Below are positions 17,423-23,140 of a DNA stretch of 23,140 nucleotides, piece by piece (position 1 is the first letter of the stretch; each line of letters begins with the position of its first letter). The notes under the pieces were generated by a model, which saw only the letters and a program-made list of their open reading frames with translations, had not been told where the DNA came from and searched no databases. Source of the DNA: CAYQLT01 sp964418425. Lineage in GTDB: Bacteria; Bacillota; Limnochordia; Limnochordales; Geochordaceae. The stretch is from positions 1 through 23,140 of the forward strand of contig CAYQLT010000042.1 of assembly GCA_964418425.1 (NCBI GenBank), written 5' to 3'. The position numbers and the translations under genes are program-made.

Positions 17423-18160
17423 TCACGCCTCCGTCCATGCCACCAGCCCGGCCATCCGCCCGGTGGGCGAGCCATCCCTGCGGTGCGAGAAAAAGAGTTC
17501 CGGGCAGCATGCGGTGCACCGGCCATCCAGCCAGACCCGCCGCGCCGAGAGCCCTGCCTCCAGCAGGCGGGCGCGGGCCGCCCGGGCCACATCCAACCGC
17601 CAGCGCCGGCCGCGCTGTGCCGTTGCCTCGCCCACCGCCCGGGCCACCTCTTCGCCCACCTCGTAGCAGCAATCCCGAATGCACGGCCCCACATAGGCTT
17701 CCAGTTCCGACGGAGCCCTGCCGCTCTCCCGACACATGGCCGCCACGGTCGCCTCGAGGACGCCGGCGGCAAGCCCCCTCCAGCCCGCATGCACCGCCCC
17801 CACCCATCCGCCCGCAGGGTCGGCTAAGAGCACGGGGGCACAGTCGGCCACCAAAACCGCCAGCACCTGCCCCGGACAGCCGGTGATGAGGGCATCTCCC
17901 GGCCCTGCCTCTATCCAGTCTCCGGCGCTGGCCGCTCGGCGGGGGAAGGCATCCACACGGATGACCCGGTTACCATGCTGTTGGGCGGCGACCGCCACCG
18001 GGGCATGCCGAGCAAACCCGAGAGCCTCCAGGGCGATTTGCCGGTTGGCCCCAACCCGGGCCGGTTCGTCGCCCACCGAGCCGCTCAGGTTGAGGGAGCG
18101 GTACGGCCCCTCACTGGTCCCCCCGGTCCGGGTCGTAAAGCCCCAGATCACCCTGCTCAT
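17423..18160 (-). CDS. pgeF: Peptidoglycan editing factor PgeF (YfiH/YlmD, multicopper polyphenol oxidoreductase fold)
   Basis: A 245-residue cytoplasmic protein. Metal-ligand and active-site motifs are QQHGN (His62), VLVADCAPV (Cys107), HAGWRG (His124), GPCIRDCCYEVG (from 158) and CTACCPELFFSHRRDG near the end. In E. coli the family prevents wrong incorporation of L-Ser into the peptidoglycan stem, so its presence in a run that also holds murC is functionally fitting. The ATG at 18160 is preceded by GAGGG and lies inside the end of nrdR (50 bp overlap). B. subtilis ylmD also sits beside sigG and ylmC-type genes, so this is conserved gene order. Confidence 0.95.
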   Translation of the reverse strand: MSRVIWGFTTRTGGTSEGPYRSLNLSGSVGDEPARVGANRQIALEALGFARHAPVAVAAQQHGNRVIRVDAFPRRAASAGDWIEAGPGDALITGCPGQVLAVLVADCAPVLLADPAGGWVGAVHAGWRGLAAGVLEATVAAMCRESGRAPSELEAYVGPCIRDCCYEVGEEVARAVGEATAQRGRRWRLDVARAARARLLEAGLSARRVWLDGRCTACCPELFFSHRRDGSPTGRMAGLVAWTEA

Positions 18161-18626
18161 ATCGCCCTCGGCGGCGGTCTCCCAACAGCCCCTGGACAGC
18201 GTCCACGAAGCCCGTGACGTCTTTGAATTCGCGGTACACCGACGCGAAGCGGATGTATGCCACCGGATCCAGCTGACGCAGCTCCCGCATCACCAGCTCT
18301 CCGATGGCGGAGGAAGGGACCTCCCCCTCCGCCTCGCGACGCACGGCCTGCTCCACCCGATCCACCAGCGCCTCGATGCGAGCCATGGCGATGGGCCGCT
18401 TCTCGCAGGCCTTCAAAACCCCGGCCAGGATCTTCTCCCTGGAAAACGGCTCCCTGCGGCCGTCCTTCTTGACCACCATGAGCGGCACCGTCTCGATGCG
18501 CTCGTAGGTGGTGAACCGGTGACCGCAGGTGCCGCACTGGCGACGCCGGCGGATCACGGCGCCCTCTTCGACGGCCCGGGAATCGATGACCCGGGTATCG
18601 GTCTTGCCGCAGGCGGGGCACCTCAA
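18111..18626 (-). CDS. nrdR: Transcriptional repressor NrdR
   Basis: A 171-residue repressor of ribonucleotide reductase genes. With a TTG start at 18626 the zinc-ribbon cysteines fall at residues 3, 6, 31 and 34, exactly the usual NrdR numbering, and the Asp-Ser-Arg motif (DSR) follows the first pair. An ATP-cone domain comes next (VVKKDGRREPFSREKILAGVLKAC, in part), with YIRFASVYREF at its end. An in-frame ATG at 18659 would add 11 residues (MVTWESGRAAA) and put the first cysteine at 14, so the TTG is preferred although its ribosome site is weak. The protein is longer than the roughly 150-residue norm through a charged C-terminal tail that overlaps pgeF. No nrd genes are in the window. Confidence 0.95.
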   Translation of the reverse strand: MRCPACGKTDTRVIDSRAVEEGAVIRRRRQCGTCGHRFTTYERIETVPLMVVKKDGRREPFSREKILAGVLKACEKRPIAMARIEALVDRVEQAVRREAEGEVPSSAIGELVMRELRQLDPVAYIRFASVYREFKDVTGFVDAVQGLLGDRRRGRYEQGDLGLYDPDRGDQ

Positions 18627-18712
18627 CGCTGCCGCTCGCCCCGACTCCCATGTTACCATAGCCGCCGTGGCATCGTGGGGGCGAGCGAGCCGGACAGGTG
18701 CGGGTTTCGGTT

Positions 18713-18970
18713 TCAGATGCGCGGGGATACGGAGGCAGGGATCTCCACCAGGATCACGTCCACGCCGATCTTCACGATGGACTCCCAGAGAATCTCGACG
18801 TCCCGCTCTCGGGACCAAAAGCTGAACGGCCGCGCGCCCACGGGCAGCACCAGAGCCCGAACCCGCCCGCTTTCCAGGTCGATGTCCAGGTCGTATAGAG
18901 CTCCCAGCTTGCGCCCGTCGGCGGTATTGACCACGTCCTTGGAACGGAGTTCGGACGCCCGCAGCCGCAA
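18713..18970 (-). CDS. ylmC: YlmC/YmxH family PRC-barrel protein
   Basis: A small 85-residue single-domain PRC-barrel protein. It starts with the family pattern LRASELRSKDVVNTADGRKLG, in part, and ends with an EILWESIVKIGVDVILVE-type strand pair. The probable start is TTG at 18970, with a G-rich ribosome site (GGGGGGG) six or so bases upstream. Spore formers commonly keep this gene next to sigG and pgeF; its sporulation-linked role is known only loosely. The spoIIR reading frame runs through most of it in another frame (18772-18970), which is discussed with spoIIR. Confidence 0.85.
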   Translation of the reverse strand: MRLRASELRSKDVVNTADGRKLGALYDLDIDLESGRVRALVLPVGARPFSFWSRERDVEILWESIVKIGVDVILVEIPASVSPRI

Positions 18971-19662
18971 CTCTGCCCCCCCGGCTCCTCGGCGCACGGC
19001 TGCCCGCCGGAGCCTGCCTCGAAGGCTGTGCCGTTCCCTATGATATGGGGCGCCGGCCTGCTGTGTTCCGCCGCTTCGGCCTGAAGCGGCACCTCCCGGC
19101 CCGATTGGCACAACTTCTCGGGCGAGGGGCTCTTTCCCGGCAGCGACGCTCGAGCCTCCTCTCCCGGCGGCGCACCGCACAGGAACGGAAAGGCCACGCA
19201 CCACCAGTTGCGTCCTCGGCCGTCGCCCAGCACCACCCGGAGGGTCCGGTACCTCCCGGCCGGCCACAGCCGGCCATGGGCGTCGAGGGCCGGAAACGCA
19301 AGTTCACGGAATTCCAGCCGTACCCAAGAGCCGGGACGCCCCCGCCTTTGCAACACCGAGGCCGCCGCGCGCTTGAGTTCGTCGGGGTGGGCCTGCAGAT
19401 ACGCCCACCACCCATCGGCTTCGGCCTGCGCCGCCTGCGGTGCCTCCCGGTACAGCTGCCGCAGCCTGGACACGATGGCGTCACGCACCGCCAGCTTGTC
19501 TTGCTGATCGGCCGGCTCGTCGCTGTGGGCCACCACGTGCAGTCGCACCACGCCGGGCACCACCGCCTCGGCTCCGGCCGCCGTTGACAATCCGGCCGCC
19601 ACCGCCGCCGCCACCAGCACGGCCACCGCCACCTGTGCCGCCGCCGTCTGCGCCGCTTTCAT
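18772..19662 (-). CDS. spoIIR: Stage II sporulation protein R (sigma-E activation signal), with anomalous C-terminus
   Basis: A secreted forespore signal that triggers SpoIIGA to process pro-sigma-E. The N-terminal signal segment (residues 6-33) precedes RLHVVAHSDEPADQQDKLAVRD (in part, 40-61), with the family pattern R-L-H-V-x-A-x-SD-x-x-x-DQ-x-KL-x-VRD. GRYRTLRVVLGDGRGRNWWC and FPFLC (136-162) follow. The ATG at 19662 has AAAAGG upstream. The open frame is 296 residues, but family members are near 200-225; from about residue 231 it is a different-frame reading of ylmC. The expected C-terminal segment after the WWC motif is not recognisable. A single-base indel between about 19040 and 19200 would instead end the protein at a stop at 19038. 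The domain call is sure; the 3' end is doubtful. Confidence 0.85.
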   Translation of the reverse strand: MKAAQTAAAQVAVAVLVAAAVAAGLSTAAGAEAVVPGVVRLHVVAHSDEPADQQDKLAVRDAIVSRLRQLYREAPQAAQAEADGWWAYLQAHPDELKRAAASVLQRRGRPGSWVRLEFRELAFPALDAHGRLWPAGRYRTLRVVLGDGRGRNWWCVAFPFLCGAPPGEEARASLPGKSPSPEKLCQSGREVPLQAEAAEHSRPAPHIIGNGTAFEAGSGGQPCAEEPGGQSCGCGRPNSVPRTWSIPPTGASWELYTTWTSTWKAGGFGLWCCPWARGRSAFGPESGTSRFSGSPS

Positions 19663-19716
19663 CCCGATGCGCCTTTTGCCTGCGAAGGGAAGCCCGTGGG
19701 GTGCGCCCATGCCTGC

Positions 19717-20496
19717 TCACCCGCTGATGTACCGATGCAGCTGGCGAAGCGCCGCCTTCTCCACCCGGGAGACCTGGGCCTGGGAGATGCCGATGGCCTC
19801 GGCTACCTCCATCTGGGTCCGTCCCTCGAAGAAGCGCATGCGGAGGATCTTCTGCTCCCGTGCGCCCAGCCGGTTGATGGCCTCGCGAATGGAGATTCCC
19901 TCCAACCACAGGCCGTCCGGGGTGGGGTCGTCGCTGACCTGGTCCATCACGTAGATGGGGTCGCCCCCATCGTGATAGACCGGTTCGAAGAGGGAGATGG
20001 GCTCCTGGATGGCATCCAGGGCGATGACGACCTCCTCTCGGGGCACGTTGAGCTCCTGGGCGATTTGCGCGACGGTCGGCTCCCGGCAATACTTGCTGGT
20101 GAGGGCGTCTCGGACCTGGAGGGCCTTGCAGGCGATGTCCCGCAAGGAGCGGCTTACCCGGATGGAGTTGTTGTCCCGCAGGTAGCGCCGGATTTCCCCC
20201 ACGATCATCGGCACCGCGTAAGTGGAAAACTTCACGTTCTGGCTCAGGTCGAAGTTGTCGATGGCCTTCATCAGGCCGATGCAGCCCACCTGGAAGAGGT
20301 CGTCCACGTACTCCCCCCGGCTGTTGAAGCGCTGAATCACACTCAGCACCAGCCGCAGGTTCCCCTTCACCAGCTCTTCCCGGGCGCGTGCATCGCCCTG
20401 GCGCATGCGCTGCAGGAGTTCCCGCATCCGGGCGTTGGACAAGACGGGTAGCTTGGACGTGTTGACTCCGCAAATCTCGACCTTGGCCGTGTGCAC
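19717..20496 (-). CDS. sigG: RNA polymerase sigma-G factor (late forespore)
   Basis: A 259-residue sigma-70 family factor, the same length as B. subtilis SigG (260). The N-terminus KVEICGVNTSKLPVL is the sigma-G signature. Region 2 holds NLRLVLSVIQRFNSRGEYVD (in part), DLFQVGCIGLMKAIDNFD and KFSTYAVPMIVGEIRRYLRD. The middle has SLFEPVYHDGGDPIYVMDQ, and region 4 ends with RTQMEVAEAIGISQAQVSR. The start is a GTG at 20496 preceded by AAGGTGG with about 8 nt spacing. It is the first gene of the minus-strand series spoIIR-ylmC-nrdR-pgeF-ftsK and is divergent from spoIIGA, unlike B. subtilis, where spoIIGA, sigE and sigG run in the same direction. Confidence 0.97.
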   Translation of the reverse strand: MHTAKVEICGVNTSKLPVLSNARMRELLQRMRQGDARAREELVKGNLRLVLSVIQRFNSRGEYVDDLFQVGCIGLMKAIDNFDLSQNVKFSTYAVPMIVGEIRRYLRDNNSIRVSRSLRDIACKALQVRDALTSKYCREPTVAQIAQELNVPREEVVIALDAIQEPISLFEPVYHDGGDPIYVMDQVSDDPTPDGLWLEGISIREAINRLGAREQKILRMRFFEGRTQMEVAEAIGISQAQVSRVEKAALRQLHRYISG

Positions 20497-20533
20497 CCGA
20501 ACGCCCACCTTCTTTGCTCGCTGCCGGCATCTG

Positions 20534-20563
20534 GAGTATGGCCGCCGATGGCCGCCGCTATTC
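20534..20563 (-). promoter_or_regulatory. Candidate sigma-F/sigma-G promoter for sigG
   Basis: On the minus strand GAATA (20563-20559) fits the sigma-G -35 consensus GHATR. It is followed 18 bp later by CATACTC (20540-20534), six of seven to the -10 consensus CATNNTA. Transcription would start near 20527, giving a leader of about 30 nt that includes the Shine-Dalgarno. sigG is read by sigma-F and by itself in B. subtilis. The match is by eye and untested. Confidence 0.5.
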
Positions 20564-20734
20564 GCCAATGCCGGCTTGCCGCCTGAGGGCGGCCTCGCCG
20601 GGCCGCTCCCACCGGCCGCCCCACGCCCGGCATGGCCTGGGCCGGGCGGGCATAGCCATGGGACGTGACGGGCGGCCGGCCGGGTGGGCGGCGCAGATCC
20701 GCAGGCGGGCGCGACAGCAGGGGGAGCAGCCTTG

Positions 20735-21676
20735 GTGGGGTCTCCCGCGGGGCTTAACTTCGTCTTCGACCTCGCGCTGCTGTGGGCGGCGGGACACCTG
20801 CGCGGCGCGCCGGTGCGCTGGGAACGGCTGACTCTGGGTGCGCTGGCGGGCACGTTGTACTTCCTTCTGGCTCCGCGACCCGCAAGCCCGCTGGGGATGG
20901 CCGCCTCGCTGGTGGCGGCGTCGGCTCTCATGGTGGGGCTCGCGTACCGGGCCCGCTCCCTGCGGGCGTTTGCCCAGCTCCTGCTCGCCTTTTACGGGGT
21001 GGTCTGCCTGGCGGGCGGAGCGGGTGCCCTTGCGGCCGGAGTCTTCGGCAGCGGGCAAAGGCCCGACCCGCTGGCCGGGTCGGCGTCGGCCATGGCCACC
21101 ATCGCCCTGCTGGGGGCCGCGGGGCTCCCCGCCGCCCGGCGCGCGGTGCTGACGCACGCCCTGCGGGTTCGGCTGCGTCTGCGCTTTGCAGACCGTTGGG
21201 TCACCATGACCGGGATGGTGGATACGGGCAACCGGCTGCGGGAGCCCATGGGGCAGCTGCCGGTGATCCTGGTCGACCTGCGACCGGTTCAGGAGGTGGT
21301 GCCGCCGGAGTTGCAGGGGATTGTAGGCGAGCTTGCCCGCGGGAATCTTTCCCGGGCGGGGCGGCTGGCGGCACTGGACCCGCGGTGGGCCGCACGCTTT
21401 CGGCTGGTGCCGTTTCGCTCCATCGGAACCGAGCACGGTCTTCTGGCCGCCTTCCGGTCCGACGAGGCGGAGCTGAGCCGGCCGGGCCGCCCCCCGGTTC
21501 GCGTGGGCCCGGTGGTCGCTGCGCTGTCCCCGGCGTTTCTTTTGGCCGAGACCGGCTTTGAGGCGCTGGTGCCGGCGGACTGCCTGCTGGGAGACACCCA
21601 GCGGCCGACACGGGACGACAACTGGCCGGTACCGGCGATGCCGAGGGGAGGAGCCGCCGATGCGGCAACGGGTTGA
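20735..21676 (+). CDS. spoIIGA: Sigma-E processing peptidase SpoIIGA
   Basis: A 313-residue membrane aspartic protease that cleaves the pro-sequence of sigma-E in the mother cell after the SpoIIR signal. The N-terminal half has about four or five hydrophobic segments (LNFVFDLALLWAAGHL first). The C-terminal protease domain carries the catalytic MVDTGNRLREP motif (Asp163). The GTG at 20735 (or the TTG just before it) follows GGGGGAG with an 8-nt spacer. The N-terminus is about ten residues shorter than usual and lacks the typical Tyr-x-Asp before the first helix; an earlier in-frame GTG at 20684 does not restore it. It is followed directly by its substrate gene sigE. No clear Spo0A box or sigma-A promoter is visible in 20580-20734. 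Confidence 0.93.
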   Translation: MGSPAGLNFVFDLALLWAAGHLRGAPVRWERLTLGALAGTLYFLLAPRPASPLGMAASLVAASALMVGLAYRARSLRAFAQLLLAFYGVVCLAGGAGALAAGVFGSGQRPDPLAGSASAMATIALLGAAGLPAARRAVLTHALRVRLRLRFADRWVTMTGMVDTGNRLREPMGQLPVILVDLRPVQEVVPPELQGIVGELARGNLSRAGRLAALDPRWAARFRLVPFRSIGTEHGLLAAFRSDEAELSRPGRPPVRVGPVVAALSPAFLLAETGFEALVPADCLLGDTQRPTRDDNWPVPAMPRGGAADAATG

Positions 21677-21725
21677 CGGGAGATCTGCGCCGACGAGGTG
21701 GGGGTGCGGGTGGGAGGCCGCATGG

Positions 21726-22454
21726 GTGTTGCAGCGCCTGCGCACCTGGATGGTTCGGGTGTGGCAGCGGGTGCGAGCCCGCCTGTGGCCGGCGGACACC
21801 CTGGGCTACGTCAGTGCGCCCTCCTCGGAGGTACTCCCGCCACCGCTCACCGGCGAGCAGGAGGCCGGGCTCATCCACCAGCTTGCCACCGGTGACCTCA
21901 CCGCCCGAACCCCGCTCATCGAGCACAACCTCCGGCTGGTGGTCTACATCGCCCGCAAGTTTGAAAATACGGGAATCGCCATCGAGGACCTGGTTTCCAT
22001 CGGCACCGTGGGGCTCATCAAGGCGGTTCACACCTACGACCCCATGCGGCGGATCAAGCTGGCCACGTATGCCTCCCGCTGCATCGAGAACGAGATCCTG
22101 ATGTTCCTGCGGCGCAACGCCAAGACCCGCTCGGAGGTCTCCCTGGACGAGCCGCTCAACACCGACTGGGAGGGCAACGAGCTCTTGCTCTCGGACGTGC
22201 TGGGCACCGAAAGCGATGTGGTCCGGCACCTGGAAGAGCAGGCGGAGCGGGAGCTCTTGCACACGGCCATGACCCGCCTCAACCACCGGGAAAAGCGCAT
22301 CATGGAGCTCCGGTTCGGGCTTTTGGACGGGGAGGAGCGCACCCAGAAGGAGGTGGCAGACCTGCTGGGCATCTCCCAATCCTACATCTCCCGGCTGGAA
22401 AAGCGTATCCTCAAGAAGCTCCGCAGGGAGCTTCACGAGATGGCCGCCGGCTGA
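21726..22454 (+). CDS. sigE: RNA polymerase sigma-E factor, pro-form (early mother cell)
   Basis: A sigma-70 family factor with LVVYIARKFENTGIAIEDLV (region 2), KLATYASRCIENEILMFLRR, SLDEPLNTDWEGNELLLSDV and a region 4 helix-turn-helix (KEVADLLGISQSYISRLEKR). All are close to B. subtilis SigE. I chose the GTG at 21726 (GGGAGG at 21712-21717, 8-nt spacer) because it gives 242 residues and places LPPPL near residue 37, as in B. subtilis. An in-frame ATG at 21660 also has a fine ribosome site (GGGGAGGAG, 6-nt spacer) and would overlap spoIIGA by 17 bp, adding 22 residues with poor codon use. The pro-sequence is basic and Trp-rich, and cleavage by SpoIIGA is expected just before GYVSAPSSE. The gene is convergent with ftsZ. 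Confidence 0.96.
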   Translation: MLQRLRTWMVRVWQRVRARLWPADTLGYVSAPSSEVLPPPLTGEQEAGLIHQLATGDLTARTPLIEHNLRLVVYIARKFENTGIAIEDLVSIGTVGLIKAVHTYDPMRRIKLATYASRCIENEILMFLRRNAKTRSEVSLDEPLNTDWEGNELLLSDVLGTESDVVRHLEEQAERELLHTAMTRLNHREKRIMELRFGLLDGEERTQKEVADLLGISQSYISRLEKRILKKLRRELHEMAAG

Positions 22455-22467
22455 ACTCAGCCGCCCC

Positions 22468-22494
22468 GTGCCCGTTGGTGCGGCCCCCGGGCAC
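22468..22494. terminator. Possible bidirectional hairpin between sigE and ftsZ
   Basis: GTGCCCG (22468-22474) is complementary to CGGGCAC (22488-22494) with a 13-nt loop. An alternative stem GGTGC/GCACC (22477-22481 with 22491-22495) competes with it. The hairpin sits in the 57 bp between two convergent genes, where a terminator is expected, but there is no U-tract on either strand, so its function is unproven. Confidence 0.35.
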
Positions 22495-22511
22495 CGCGGC
22501 GCAGCGCCCGC

Positions 22512-23140
22512 TCAACGGCGGCGCAGAAACGCCGGGATGTCCAGCTCGTCCGGCACCAGCGGCTTAAACCCGTCGCCCGCCTTGGGAGCGGGGGGCGGGC
22601 TCTGGCGAGCCGGCCGGGCTGGCTCTTTGGCCTCTGCCCTGGGCTTCGGGGAAAAGCCGGTGGCGATCACGGTGACCCGCACCTCGTCGTCCAGGCTGTC
22701 GTCGATGACGGCCCCGAAGATGATGTTGGCCTCGGGGTCGGCCGCTTCGGCCACCACCTGGGCCGCCTCGTTCACCTCGAAGAGGCCGAGGTTGGAGCTT
22801 CCCGTGATGTTGAGGAGGATGCCCCGAGCCCCGTCGATGCTGGACTCCAGAAGGGGGCTGGAGATGGCCGCCTTGGCCGCCTTCACCGCCCGATCCTCGG
22901 ACCCACCGGCCCGACCGATCCCCATGATGGCCGAACCCGCGTTGGACATGATGGTGCGAACGTCGGCAAAGTCCAGGTTGATCAACCCGGGGACCGTGAT
23001 CAGATCCGAGATCCCCTGAACCCCCTGGCGAAGCACATCGTCGGCCAACCGGAAGGCGTCCAGCACCGAGGTCTTGCGGTCCACCACCTGCAGCAGCCGG
23101 TCGTTGGGGATGACGATGAGGGTGTCCACCTTGCTGCGCA
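22512..23140 (-). CDS. ftsZ: Cell division protein FtsZ, C-terminal part (5' end outside window)
   Basis: About 208 C-terminal residues of the tubulin-like GTPase that forms the division ring. Visible are DTLIVIPNDRLL, GISDLITVPGLINLDFADVR (in part), SNAGSAIMGIG and NIIFGAVIDDSLDDEVRVTV (in part), that is, the last part of the GTPase core including the T7-side region and the C-terminal subdomain. A short Pro/Ala/Lys linker follows, then the conserved tail DELDIPAFLRRR, which binds FtsA/SepF-type partners. The gene runs off the right edge at 23140. It is convergent with sigE. The linker is short, about 35 residues. Confidence 0.97.
   Translation of the reverse strand, partial: RSKVDTLIVIPNDRLLQVVDRKTSVLDAFRLADDVLRQGVQGISDLITVPGLINLDFADVRTIMSNAGSAIMGIGRAGGSEDRAVKAAKAAISSPLLESSIDGARGILLNITGSSNLGLFEVNEAAQVVAEAADPEANIIFGAVIDDSLDDEVRVTVIATGFSPKPRAEAKEPARPARQSPPPAPKAGDGFKPLVPDELDIPAFLRRR

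Noticed and set aside
19663..19716. GCATG motif as a sigma-F/G -35 before spoIIR
   Set aside because: No -10 element is found at 17-18 bp; one five-base match alone is not meaningful.
20765..20771. TTCGAC as a Spo0A box for spoIIGA
   Set aside because: It lies inside the spoIIGA coding region downstream of the start and is only a partial match.
1..23140. CRISPR arrays, insertion sequences, prophage genes or att sites
   Set aside because: None seen: no regularly spaced repeats, transposase or integrase motifs, and codon use is uniform across the window.

Overview
The window is a 23 kb piece of a high-GC (third codon positions almost all G/C) chromosome of an endospore-forming Bacillota. Evidence for a spore former is direct: it carries spoIIP, spoIIR, sigG, spoIIGA and sigE, next to ftsZ, ftsK/spoIIIE, rodZ and murC. 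The GC content and common GTG/TTG starts fit deep-branching lineages such as Limnochordia, Symbiobacteriia or Thermaerobacter; I cannot place it further. Two runs of exactly 100 N (11025-11124 and 16787-16886) show that this is a scaffolded draft. Both fall inside genes, and the reading frame changes across each, so their true lengths are unknown.

Left part (1-8093). A tRNA-Ala(CGC) on the minus strand has a perfect TATAAT -10 box. Beyond it lies a helicase block. On the plus strand, a YqhH/RapA-type SNF2 ATPase (376-2169) overlaps a small partner gene (2138-3061). Reading toward it on the minus strand are a second SNF2 ATPase (8093-6330), its own coupled partner (6333-5572) and an MrfA-type DEAH helicase with a C-terminal cysteine cluster (5513-2976). 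The two arms collide with an 86 bp tail-to-tail overlap.

Middle part (8168-17416). This is a tightly packed minus-strand run of envelope, division and stress genes: ftsK/spoIIIE, rodZ, hslO (Hsp33), a UPF0182 membrane protein, spoIIP and murC. Several junctions are 4 bp stop/start overlaps (GTGA or TTGA), which suggests translational coupling.

Right part (17423-23140). On the minus strand are sigG, spoIIR, ylmC/ymxH, nrdR and pgeF, plus the C-terminal end of ftsZ at the window edge. Between ftsZ and sigG the pair spoIIGA-sigE lies on the opposite strand. In Bacillus subtilis ftsZ, spoIIGA, sigE and sigG are co-directional, so this looks like a local inversion. A sigma-F/sigma-G-like promoter can be read in front of sigG.

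Together the genes link septum formation (FtsZ, FtsK, RodZ, MurC) with forespore/mother-cell signalling: SpoIIR activates the SpoIIGA protease, SpoIIGA matures pro-sigma-E, and SpoIIP remodels septal peptidoglycan. Sigma-G then takes over in the forespore. The helicase block has no obvious tie to sporulation and is the least understood part of the window.
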